NCBI GenBank assembly: GCA_041658075.1
Contig: JBBAAW010000001.1
Coordinates: 1 to 64,000 of the forward strand
Source: JBBAAW01 sp041658075
Lineage (GTDB): Bacteria; Patescibacteriota; WWE3; UBA101185; UBA10185
Direction of reading: 5' to 3'
DNA: 64,000 nucleotides
A model generated the notes under the pieces. The model was not told the origin of the DNA and did no database searches. It saw nothing but the letters and a program-made list of their open reading frames with translations. The position numbers and the translations under genes were made by a program. This document shows, piece by piece, positions 26,576 to 34,975 of the stretch (positions are counted from its first letter, which is position 1; the number at the start of each line of letters is the position of its first letter).

Positions 26576-27167
26576 CCATCACCATGTAAATTTCTGCCGC
26601 TCCACCTACTAAATAACACCAGAATCTTTCAAACAATTCGGGCGACAAATTAATTAGAAAGTTCACCCCCAAGATTATTGGTTTTAGTATTAATCCTGCC
26701 AGTGGAGGCCAGTCGGGGGCAACAATATACTTCATGTACCATTCCTCATTAGGCCAGGTATAGAAATACCTGATTTTACGTGTGACAATGTTGAATCGCG
26801 CCCCAGAATAGCCCCATTTTTTGTAATCCCGTTTGGCGTCGAAAATATCAAAGCAGTATATTGAATAAGCTCTTTTATGTGTAATGTCGCCCCAGGCATA
26901 TAAGCTGCTAAAATGCGGAACTCTAAGATATAATCGACCCTTAGGTTTAAGTATTCTGTAAACTTCTTCAATAACTCTTACTGGATCATCCAAGTGTTCT
27001 AATACATGGTACATGTGGATTTCGTCAGCATAATTGTCCGTAAAAGGATATGGTGTTTGGTTCAAATCATGAACTATGTCCACGGTATCTTTTTTTATTA
27101 TATCTACACCTATTGAGCCTGGGATTCTTGAATTATTACAACCTAGATTTAATATTACCTTGCTCAT
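26562..27167 (-). CDS. SAM-dependent methyltransferase, short form
   Basis: 201 residues. LNLGCNNSRIPGSIGVDI (about 6-23) is the SAM loop, followed by HVLEHLDDPVRVIEEVYRILKPKGRLYLRVPHF, a standard Methyltransf_11 post-loop. The ATG at 27167 was chosen over a GTG two codons upstream. It lies 10 bases after the preceding GT4 gene and overlaps the next GT4. The C-terminal part is hydrophobic, so membrane contact is possible. The acceptor is unknown. Confidence 0.8.
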   Translation of the reverse strand: MSKVILNLGCNNSRIPGSIGVDIIKKDTVDIVHDLNQTPYPFTDNYADEIHMYHVLEHLDDPVRVIEEVYRILKPKGRLYLRVPHFSSLYAWGDITHKRAYSIYCFDIFDAKRDYKKWGYSGARFNIVTRKIRYFYTWPNEEWYMKYIVAPDWPPLAGLILKPIILGVNFLINLSPELFERFWCYLVGGAAEIYMVMDAKK

Positions 27168-27177
27168 GTTCACGATT

Positions 27178-28278
27178 CTATATCAAGCTAACCGACCTGT
27201 ACAGGTTATTAAGTAATCTACTTTTATCGTTTTCCTTTGCCCAATTAAGCGCTTTATCTCTCATGTCAGAATAAAGGTTGGTGTCCGACATTAATCTTTC
27301 CAGACCTTCCGCAAGCTCTTTGACATTTTCGCAAAGTATTAACAAGCCTCTCTCGTAAGCCTCAACAGCTGTTGATATATTTCTGTTGCACACAACGGGC
27401 AAACCCGATGCAGCGTATTCTCGAATTTTTAAAGAGTCGGCGTATTTTTCAAATGATTTTACGTTTTCGTACCAGGCTACACCGATATAAGATTTTGACA
27501 TTATTTTTATGTTAGTTTGATAGTCAACAAGACCGTGTAATATTACTATATTTTCTAAATTACGCCGGCTTGCTTTTCCAATAACATTTAATTTTATTGA
27601 CGGAAACTTTTCCTTTAACAACGACGTTAAATCCAGCAACATGTCGATTTCGGTGTCACTAATGTTAGATTTTGTATAAACTAACTCGTAACGATCTTTC
27701 TCTTTTGGGTCTATACGCGCGGCATGTTCATAATCAGGGGAGTTTGGCAAGAATACTGCTCTATCCGGATTTTTAACGCGTGGCTGTACAATTTCCCGCA
27801 TGTTTTTGCTTACATATGTTACAAAAGATGCGTGAGCAATGGAGAAATAGTAAATTTTTCTATAGAAAGCATCAAGCAATTTTATTTCAAATCGACATTC
27901 TGAAAAATCTACGGCATGAAACTGCACAGGCGTTTTTCTCAGGAGACTAACGACATAAGCTGACACAAAGTTGAGTGGATCTACGGCAATAATTAGGTCA
28001 ATTTTCCCATACGAGAGAGTTTTAAAAATATTAAACACTATTTCGATTGGCCACCTGATTACGCCGGAAAATGGGATTTTGTACTCCCGGATTTGTTCTC
28101 CGTTTTTTATTCTTGAGCTGTGTACTCCGGCAAGCGGATGCTCAATAAATATTACTTCAAATCCTGTATTCTCGAGAAAGGAGGTAACATAGTCTATTCC
28201 TCCTGGTTTGATTCCCGTTGCCGTGAATATTCTGTGTACAAGGATAACTACTTTTTTTCTTGTTGTTGGTGTTGTCAT
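27178..28278 (-). CDS. Family 4-like glycosyltransferase (GT-B)
   Basis: 366 residues. It opens KKVVILVHRIF with PGGIDYVTSFLENTGFEV, and the C-terminal half has LNVIGKASRRNLENIVILHGLV and SLKIREYAASGLPVVCN, the GT4 donor site in the same variant as its two neighbours. The ATG at 28278 overlaps the asparagine synthase stop by 4 bases; a start five codons upstream is possible. Acceptor and linkage cannot be inferred. Confidence 0.82.
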   Translation of the reverse strand: MTTPTTRKKVVILVHRIFTATGIKPGGIDYVTSFLENTGFEVIFIEHPLAGVHSSRIKNGEQIREYKIPFSGVIRWPIEIVFNIFKTLSYGKIDLIIAVDPLNFVSAYVVSLLRKTPVQFHAVDFSECRFEIKLLDAFYRKIYYFSIAHASFVTYVSKNMREIVQPRVKNPDRAVFLPNSPDYEHAARIDPKEKDRYELVYTKSNISDTEIDMLLDLTSLLKEKFPSIKLNVIGKASRRNLENIVILHGLVDYQTNIKIMSKSYIGVAWYENVKSFEKYADSLKIREYAASGLPVVCNRNISTAVEAYERGLLILCENVKELAEGLERLMSDTNLYSDMRDKALNWAKENDKSRLLNNLYRSVSLI

Positions 28279-30047
28279 AATGTCTTGTTCCAAACTTCGA
28301 GCAGGAACATTCTCCAGAGTAAATATTCCTTTTGCATTTTTATGGGTCCAAAACAGTTAAAATCTAATGAACTTTCAAGAGTTTTCCTTCCTACGATACC
28401 AGATGTTAATGAGTCCGCACCCAATATATAAGATCTTACTTTGTCGATATTGTTAGTTAATACATCAAACATTGGTAGCATAAATCCCCGCTTTTTTCTT
28501 GTGGTTACATCAGACGGAAGGTATTTTTCGGCTACTTTTCTCAATATGTATTTTTCATTTGAACCATTCATACTGAATGTCTCACCTTTTATCTTGTATT
28601 TATTTGGAAGACTAAATGCGTACTCCACGATTCGATGGTCCAAATAGGGAACTCTAGCCTCAACGGATGCGGACATTGTTGCCTTGTCTACCTTCATAAG
28701 AAGGTGGTTTGGGAGCTGTATATTTACCTCAACCGAAGAGATGGTTCTAAAAACATCATCTTGCTTGTTTTGCTTGAAAATTGAATTCCAGTAGGATATG
28801 TACCTTGGTGTTTTAAAGGAGATATTTCTTGATATTGCATAGTAGTAGGCAGTCGCTTTTAAAGGTGTGGGTAGAATAGAAAAAGGAAGCTTTGAAAGCC
28901 CAAACCACGAATAACCTCCAAATATTTCATCCGACCCCTCACCCAAAAGAATAACCGTGATGCCTTGCCGCTTTAATTCTTTACAAAGTATCGCTGTAGA
29001 TATCACCCCCCCGTCAAAAGTACCCATGTCATCAAATATCGGGGCGTAACTCTCAATATTATTGATTATGTTTTTAGTGTCAATAAACACTTCGTGGTGA
29101 TCTGTTCCTAAATACTCAGCAACTTTTGCCGCATTCTGACTTTCATTGAATTTATGATCGAACCTCGCGGTATATGTTTTTATCTTATTACTCGTTGAGT
29201 TCTGGGCATACGCAGCTATTAATGACGAATCCAGTCCTCCAGACAACAGTATTCCCACAGGCACATCGGAGACCATGTGCTCCATAACAGATGTCTTTAG
29301 CAAGTCATCCAGTTTTTCCACTGCTTCTTCGAACGTATCTTTACTGTTTTCATTTATTCGAGGTAAGGACCAATACCTTCTATTAGTTATCTGTTTGGAC
29401 TTTGCCTCCCATTTTAAATAACAACCGGGTTCCACCTTTTTGATATTTTTAAACAAAGTGTTTATTCGATCCGGTAGAAACATGAACCCGAGTAATAGTT
29501 CAACTTTGTCGCGATCAACATTTTCTTTCAGACTATAGTCAGGTACCGCTTTAAAAGCTTTTACTTCACTTGAAAAGAAAAGGCAACCCTCTTTATTTAA
29601 GTAATAGAGGGGTTTTATTCCAATTCTGTCCCTAACTAAAAACGCCGTCTCTTTTTTATAGTCGTATAAAGCAATGGCGAACATCCCCCTAAGTTTTTCA
29701 AAAACCCCCTCGCCCCATTCTCTATAACCATGCAGAATTACTTCCGTATCGGACTCGGATTTAAATTGATAGCCTTTTCCCGCCAGCTCTTTTTTAAGAT
29801 CTTTAAAGTTATATATTTCCCCGTTTTGACAAACCGCAACCGATTTATCCATGTTTTGCATGGGCATTCTACCTTTTTCAGAAAGATCAATAATACTTAA
29901 TCTTTTAGACCCCAAGGAGATTTTTCTATCAAAGTCTTCCAGAATACCCTGGTCGTCCGGTCCTCTATGGTGAATCAAGTCCAGCATATTTTGAGTAACG
30001 CCACGATACTTTTGATTCACATTTATTATTCCGGCAATTCCACACAT
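28275..30047 (-). CDS. asnB: Asparagine synthase (glutamine-hydrolysing), AsnB-like amidotransferase
   Basis: 590 residues, full length. MCGIAGI gives the N-terminal nucleophile Cys2 of the class II glutaminase domain, with HRGPDDQG and GEIYN. The synthetase domain has the ATP PPi-loop LLSGGLDSS (268-275) and a later LGEGSDEIFGGY. AsnB paralogues inside glycan clusters often amidate sugar carboxylates or other acids and do not simply serve asparagine supply; the position between methyltransferase and GT4 genes suggests that here. It starts one base after the upstream methyltransferase stop. Confidence 0.92.
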   Translation of the reverse strand: MCGIAGIINVNQKYRGVTQNMLDLIHHRGPDDQGILEDFDRKISLGSKRLSIIDLSEKGRMPMQNMDKSVAVCQNGEIYNFKDLKKELAGKGYQFKSESDTEVILHGYREWGEGVFEKLRGMFAIALYDYKKETAFLVRDRIGIKPLYYLNKEGCLFFSSEVKAFKAVPDYSLKENVDRDKVELLLGFMFLPDRINTLFKNIKKVEPGCYLKWEAKSKQITNRRYWSLPRINENSKDTFEEAVEKLDDLLKTSVMEHMVSDVPVGILLSGGLDSSLIAAYAQNSTSNKIKTYTARFDHKFNESQNAAKVAEYLGTDHHEVFIDTKNIINNIESYAPIFDDMGTFDGGVISTAILCKELKRQGITVILLGEGSDEIFGGYSWFGLSKLPFSILPTPLKATAYYYAISRNISFKTPRYISYWNSIFKQNKQDDVFRTISSVEVNIQLPNHLLMKVDKATMSASVEARVPYLDHRIVEYAFSLPNKYKIKGETFSMNGSNEKYILRKVAEKYLPSDVTTRKKRGFMLPMFDVLTNNIDKVRSYILGADSLTSGIVGRKTLESSLDFNCFGPIKMQKEYLLWRMFLLEVWNKTL

Positions 30048-30048
30048 G

Positions 30049-30996
30049 TTATTTACTTGCCTCCACCTTTACCATTGGCCAGAACATGGGCAAGTTTTCT
30101 GCCATCCACGTAACAACATTTCTGACTATTGGATTCTTTATATATTCAAATACTAACCTTGTTTTAAAGTGGCTTACAACGACTTTTCTAAAGCCCGCCT
30201 GTTTATGTAACCTTATTAAGTTCGACGAAGTGAAGGAAAGTTCATACCCAAACTTCATATGTCGCGATTTTAGCACTTTGATGTGAATGAATTCCGCTAG
30301 CTGTTTTAGCATCGGTACGTTTGGAATATTGCCCCACATTTGCCTATAAGTAAGCGATCCTAGATTTAGATAGGGAACTGTATTAAAGGTTTTTCCATTG
30401 TCTTTTAGCACTCTATACATTTCGGAAACGGCCTTTGAAGTGTCCTTAAAGTGTTCTAGTACGCCACCGCCATAAATTAGATCAACACACGAGCTGCTTA
30501 GGGGCATATACTTAATGTCGCCATGAATTAAAAGGTAGTTATCTATCCCTTCTTGATCCAGCAGTTTTTGGGCCAACATTAATGCTTCAAGCGAAAAATC
30601 CACCCCAATGACAAGCTTGACCTCCCGAGCTATTTGACTGGCAAAAAACATTGGTCCGCAACCGATTTCTAAGAAAACCTTATTTTTGTTTAGGGTTTCA
30701 TTTTCTGTTAACTGCGGATAGACATAGGAAAAATCCTCAGTGACGTACGCTTGAAGGCGCTCCTTTATATAGTGACTCTCTAGGTTTGAATAATATTGGT
30801 TCCATTTAGCTATTGAGAGGTCCAGATCCTTTTCTGCAGAGTTTAAAAAGCTATAAATTTTACCAATTTTTATATACTTCTTTTCAATATTGCACTTGGC
30901 ACATCTTAGGAATTCTTTTCCCTCGTCAAAAAGTTGACTATGACAGTATGGGCAGGCTATTAAAGTGTTCTTCACTGAAGTAGGCTTCTGTTCCAT
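30049..30996 (-). CDS. SAM-dependent methyltransferase with N-terminal zinc ribbon
   Basis: 315 residues. Residues 15-38 carry two Cys pairs (CPYCHSQ and CAKC), a zinc-ribbon-like finger often seen in front of sugar or RNA methyltransferases. The catalytic domain has VFLEIGCGPMFFASQIA (about 103-119), VIGVDFSLEAL and GGGVLEHFKDTSKAVSEMYRVL. The product may act on lipid-linked or nucleotide sugars. Its start overlaps the SDR gene by 25 bases. A C-terminal hydrophobic segment is only weak. Confidence 0.82.
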   Translation of the reverse strand: MEQKPTSVKNTLIACPYCHSQLFDEGKEFLRCAKCNIEKKYIKIGKIYSFLNSAEKDLDLSIAKWNQYYSNLESHYIKERLQAYVTEDFSYVYPQLTENETLNKNKVFLEIGCGPMFFASQIAREVKLVIGVDFSLEALMLAQKLLDQEGIDNYLLIHGDIKYMPLSSSCVDLIYGGGVLEHFKDTSKAVSEMYRVLKDNGKTFNTVPYLNLGSLTYRQMWGNIPNVPMLKQLAEFIHIKVLKSRHMKFGYELSFTSSNLIRLHKQAGFRKVVVSHFKTRLVFEYIKNPIVRNVVTWMAENLPMFWPMVKVEASK

Positions 30997-32042
30997 TCTA
31001 TGGTTCTTTTTAAACCTTCTTTTAACGACACTTTGGGACTATACTTTAGCAGTTTCTCGGCCTTTTCAATGTTGGGGTGAACCCTGGAAGGTGCGTCCAC
31101 AACGTGGCTTTTATCTGAGTTTTCCTTTACACTCACACCCTCCTTTATTCCGCACAGCTCGTGAATTATTTCTGCTAGATGTTTTATAGTAACTTCCTCT
31201 TTATTATTGGCCACATTAACCGGATCCGCATTAAGGTTTGAAAACAGCAAACGGAAAAATAAAACCGTGGCATCTGAGACATAACAATAGCACCTTGTAT
31301 CCAGTCCCTTGTTGAGCATTTGAATGGGTTTCTTTTCGAGTCCGGACTTCATAAATTCGGCCATGACTCTTCTATCTCCCACCTTTAGCCCAGGACCGTA
31401 TACAATAAATGGTCTGGCAATCTTAATGGGGACACCGAATTTTTTAAAGTAGATATTACATAATGTTTCGCTTAATCTTTTAGATTCGGCGTAGCAGGCA
31501 CGAGGCGCTAAGGGGGAAACGTTTCCGTTATATGTTTCTGGTGTTGGAATATTTTCTGGTGTTGGATTTCCGTAAATTTCACCGGAACTCATGTAAAGGA
31601 TACTTGAAACCTTATGCTCTTTAGAGTATTCCAGAATCCATCTAATACCCTTAACATTAACATCCAGGGTTCCAAGAGGGTCGCTCTCAAAAAAAGCTGG
31701 TGCAGATCTACCGGCGGCATGAACTATATAATCAACTTTCCTCTTTGTTTCGTAAGGATTTATAGAATCGTGCTTCACAAACATTACATCTTTTCTTCCC
31801 AATAGATAACCCAATCTCCCGTTTTTATCCATTCCTGACCTTTGCAAACCTATGACTTTAGCAGGCTCTTTTTTTGGATTTTTGTCGTTAAAATATAAGA
31901 TGGTTTCAACCAGGTAGCTGGCGAGTAATCCCTCCGGACCTGTAATCAGAAAGGTCTTACCAAGAATCTTTTCTTTTTCACTTTTTAACTCGTTGTAAAT
32001 TTCTTCTAAATCTTTGCGAATTATTTCTGACGCTTTTTGCAT
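30972..32042 (-). CDS. NAD-dependent epimerase/dehydratase-type SDR (UXS-like), second paralogue
   Basis: 356 residues. It has the same order as 23125-24225: an N-terminal helix of about 28 residues, cofactor loop GPEGLLA (35-41), MSSGEIYG, ETYNGNV, and PRACYAESKRLSETLC with Tyr184 and Lys188. The third glycine of the GxxGxxG motif is Ala, unlike the paralogue. The overlap with transketolase-like gene C (22 bases) means the two are translationally linked. Candidate roles are reduction or epimerisation of the sugar formed by the ThDP enzyme, or dehydration/decarboxylation as in true UXS/RmlB relatives. Confidence 0.82.
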   Translation of the reverse strand: MQKASEIIRKDLEEIYNELKSEKEKILGKTFLITGPEGLLASYLVETILYFNDKNPKKEPAKVIGLQRSGMDKNGRLGYLLGRKDVMFVKHDSINPYETKRKVDYIVHAAGRSAPAFFESDPLGTLDVNVKGIRWILEYSKEHKVSSILYMSSGEIYGNPTPENIPTPETYNGNVSPLAPRACYAESKRLSETLCNIYFKKFGVPIKIARPFIVYGPGLKVGDRRVMAEFMKSGLEKKPIQMLNKGLDTRCYCYVSDATVLFFRLLFSNLNADPVNVANNKEEVTIKHLAEIIHELCGIKEGVSVKENSDKSHVVDAPSRVHPNIEKAEKLLKYSPKVSLKEGLKRTIEWNRSLLQ

Positions 32043-32956
32043 TTTTGTAGTACCTTTCTGTAAATTGATTCTCCGTCCAGTCCAAGGTATTGATACAGCT
32101 CCTGCTTGTGACCGTAAATGTCAAGGTACTTATCGTCTATACCAATACGAGTAAGCATGGGCTTTGTACCGGCTGGTAATTCGGCAACCAATTCGGCTAT
32201 CACAGACCCCAGCCCGCCAATTACGCTATGTTCTTCAACGGTGAATAGATATTTTGCCTTACTGATGATGTTTATAATCTCCTTATTCAGAGGCTTTATA
32301 GTGTTTATACCCACTACTGTGGGATCTATTCCTTTCTTTGTTAATCTCTCTTCGGCCAATAAGCTTTCTTTTACTGTCTCTCCAAAGGAGATAATTACCA
32401 CTTGACTGTTTCCCCTGCGAGCGATTCTATAATCTGCGAATTTGTTATTGTTTGTTTGGTTTTCGGTTTGTTCTGGCAAGTTCAGCGTCAGCCTAATATA
32501 AGTTGGTCCGTCTATTCGAGCGGCTTCTCTAAGTGTCTTTTCGGTTCCCTCTGCATTTTCCGGGGTAAATATTCGCATTCCGGGAATTGTTCTCATGATG
32601 GCAATATCCTCAATTGAATGGTGGGTGGCACCCAGGGAACTGTAGGAGACTCCGCTTCCTATTCCTACAATTTTTACATTTGCGCTATGGCAGCCAACCC
32701 CCACGCGTATTTGGTCAAAGACTCTGGATGTAATAAACGGCGTTATAGTATATGCAAATGGTTTCCACCCATCAAGAGCCATTCCTGCCGCCGCGCTGAT
32801 CATTGCAGCCTCGGAAATTCCCACATTAAAAAATCTGTCCGGGTATTTATCCTTAATCTTTCTAAGAAGAAAGGCACCGATATCACCCAGGAACAATACC
32901 ACTTTGGGATCTTCATCAAACAACTTCTCTATTGTTTTAACAAAGGTTTTTCTCAT
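32021..32956 (-). CDS. Transketolase-like protein, C-terminal subunit
   Basis: 311 residues, corresponding to the pyrimidine-binding plus C-terminal domains of transketolase/DXS. RFFNVGISEAAMISAAAGMAL carries the ThDP-activating Glu (about E49), and YSSLGATHHSIEDIAIMRTIPGM is the substrate channel segment. The start at 32956 overlaps the N-terminal subunit gene by 20 bases; an in-frame start 42 codons upstream would sit wholly inside that gene. Split transketolases occur in central metabolism, but here the pair lies between a ColD-like dehydratase and an SDR, so a keto-sugar chain-extension role is considered. Confidence 0.88.
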   Translation of the reverse strand: MRKTFVKTIEKLFDEDPKVVLFLGDIGAFLLRKIKDKYPDRFFNVGISEAAMISAAAGMALDGWKPFAYTITPFITSRVFDQIRVGVGCHSANVKIVGIGSGVSYSSLGATHHSIEDIAIMRTIPGMRIFTPENAEGTEKTLREAARIDGPTYIRLTLNLPEQTENQTNNNKFADYRIARRGNSQVVIISFGETVKESLLAEERLTKKGIDPTVVGINTIKPLNKEIINIISKAKYLFTVEEHSVIGGLGSVIAELVAELPAGTKPMLTRIGIDDKYLDIYGHKQELYQYLGLDGESIYRKVLQKCKKRQK

Positions 32957-33806
32957 AGTGTTTTTCTTGTAGGTCAAGCTCTTCCATTGCTTTAAGATAT
33001 TCTTCTTCCGTTGGAATTCCGGTATGCCATTTGTTATCGTTTTCCATAAACGGTATACCTTTTCCTTTAACTGTGTGGGCAATCAAAGCTGTAGGTTTAC
33101 CTTTGATTAACGGACATTTAATTAGTGCGCCATAAATTTTGTTAATATCATGTCCTTCCACATCTAGAGTTTCCCAACCAAAAGCCGACCATTTTAACTT
33201 TAGGTCATGTGGATCTTGCACGGCAACAGCACTCCCACTTGATTGCATTTCGTTATTGTCCAATATAACTACCAGATTATCCAACTTTTGGTGAGAGGCT
33301 ATAGCTGCCGCTTCCCATGTTGACCCCTCGTTGCATTCTCCATCTCCAACCACGCAAAATATCTTGCGGTGCGACTTTTCTAATTTTGCCGCCATGGCAA
33401 ACCCCACACCCATGGGAAATCCATGTCCTAAAGAACCGGTGGATACTTCAACGCCTGGAATTTTATTATGGTCAGGGTGGCCGCCAAGGATTCCATTTCT
33501 TGTGCAAAACTTTTCAAGCTCATCCATAGGGAAAAATCTCCGTCTCGCCAACACAGAATACAAAGATACACAGCCGTGCCCTTTACTAAGAATAAATCTA
33601 TCCCTTTCTTTATTTGATAAATCCCGCTTATCTATCTTGAGAATTTTTGAATAAAGTACTACCAGCATTTCTACTATAGACATAGCCGCCCCAATATGTC
33701 CGTCTTTAGATCCGTAGATCATTCTTATTACATCTCGTCTTACTTGAATGGCCAGCTTCTTGAGCTTTGTTATTTCCGCTTTATTCATGTTCATATTCTG
33801 TTTCAT
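32937..33806 (-). CDS. Transketolase-like protein, N-terminal subunit
   Basis: 289 residues, the ThDP diphosphate-binding half. It has SKGHGCVSLY (74-83), GGHPDHNKIPGVEVSTGSLGHG, and the ThDP motif GDGECNEGS (144-152) ending in DNN (173-175). It is about the normal length of N-subunits in split transketolases. The ATG overlaps the ColD-like gene by 4 bases. It could supply two-carbon glycolaldehyde transfer either in the pentose pathway or to a nucleotide-linked keto sugar; the operon position favours the latter but does not prove it. Confidence 0.88.
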   Translation of the reverse strand: MKQNMNMNKAEITKLKKLAIQVRRDVIRMIYGSKDGHIGAAMSIVEMLVVLYSKILKIDKRDLSNKERDRFILSKGHGCVSLYSVLARRRFFPMDELEKFCTRNGILGGHPDHNKIPGVEVSTGSLGHGFPMGVGFAMAAKLEKSHRKIFCVVGDGECNEGSTWEAAAIASHQKLDNLVVILDNNEMQSSGSAVAVQDPHDLKLKWSAFGWETLDVEGHDINKIYGALIKCPLIKGKPTALIAHTVKGKGIPFMENDNKWHTGIPTEEEYLKAMEELDLQEKHYEKNLC

Positions 33807-34972
33807 TTTTTTAACAAGCTACAAAGCAACTCAAGCTCGCCTTTTGTTAGTTCAGGGTTATTAGCAATGTAAAAGCCATTTTCGTGAACTAATTCGCTTA
33901 CGGGTGTTTCGTATGTTTTTGAAATGTATTTTTTAAAGAAGGGCTGTCTTGTTATATTTCCCGCGATAACAGGTCTAATTTCAATGTCGTGCTTTATGAA
34001 CCTATCGCGGTATTTTCTATACAAAACTTTAGTCTTAAAAATTAAGGGATAGGTAAAGTTAGAAACCAGCGACATATAAGGTACATTGTAATGATATAAG
34101 TGATTGTTGCTATTGGCTGTCTTTTCGTATAGTTTATAGTTACTTTCTCTTTTGCCAACAACCTCATCCCAATAATTTATCTGTACATTTCCAATAAAAC
34201 CCTGGATATCTGTAGGTCTAACATTATAGGCTAGGTCGTAAAAAGTATATTTGGACACAAACGGATCAATTTTGTGTTTTTTTATTAGATCGGTGCGCGC
34301 TTTCTCGGGAATGTTTCTGTCCCACCCATGGGCCCTCACCATACAAAGCATGTGGTAAAATTCCTCATCATCCGTACACACCATGCCCCCTTCAATTGTG
34401 GACAAGTGGTGTCCAACATAGGTTGAGAAAGTTGAAGCAAACCCAAAGTTTCCTAATAATGTACTGCCGATTTTTGAACCTAGTGCTTCGCAATTGTCCT
34501 CTATAAGAATTATTTTGTTTTCCTTACAGAACGACGCTATTTTATTTAGTTCTCCGCCAAACCCCAAAACATTAGTAACAAAAAGAGCCTTAAACTTATC
34601 TTTACTATAGGAGGCTTTGATGGTCTTAACGGAAATGTTTAAACTCTCAAGTTCGCAGTCAACGGGGATAGGTTCAAGACCCAGCTGTATGAGGGGCATT
34701 ACATTTGTAGCCCATGTTATTGTTGAAAACCCAACTTTATCCCCCTTTGATATTTTACCCGTATTTAACAATGCTTGAATGAGTGCTAAATTTGCGGCAC
34801 TTCCGTTAGAGACAAACAACGCGTATTTTCTACCTTGTTTTTCTGCAAACAGCCTTTCAAACTTTCTACACTCATCGTACATACTTAATATATCGGCCTT
34901 TTTGATAAACTCGGCCAGTTTTTTCTTTGTTTCTTTCTCTTTGTAAAATGTTGAACGAATTAGCTTTAGCAT
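33803..34972 (-). CDS. ColD/RfbH-like PMP-dependent 3-dehydratase (DegT fold, His at Lys position)
   Basis: 389 residues, DegT fold with FVSNGSAANLALIQALL (53-69) and EDNCEALGSKIG. Where aminotransferases have the PLP Lys (SFYPTKN), this protein reads STYVGHHLSTIEGG with His188, His189. A His at that place defines the PMP enzymes ColD (GDP-4-keto-6-deoxymannose 3-dehydratase) and the E1 dehydrase of CDP-ascarylose, which remove the C3 hydroxyl and do not aminate. The upstream gene makes exactly the ColD substrate. It lies 3 bases after GMD and overlaps the transketolase-like gene. Confidence 0.85.
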   Translation of the reverse strand: MLKLIRSTFYKEKETKKKLAEFIKKADILSMYDECRKFERLFAEKQGRKYALFVSNGSAANLALIQALLNTGKISKGDKVGFSTITWATNVMPLIQLGLEPIPVDCELESLNISVKTIKASYSKDKFKALFVTNVLGFGGELNKIASFCKENKIILIEDNCEALGSKIGSTLLGNFGFASTFSTYVGHHLSTIEGGMVCTDDEEFYHMLCMVRAHGWDRNIPEKARTDLIKKHKIDPFVSKYTFYDLAYNVRPTDIQGFIGNVQINYWDEVVGKRESNYKLYEKTANSNNHLYHYNVPYMSLVSNFTYPLIFKTKVLYRKYRDRFIKHDIEIRPVIAGNITRQPFFKKYISKTYETPVSELVHENGFYIANNPELTKGELELLCSLLKK

Positions 34973-34975
34973 AAG

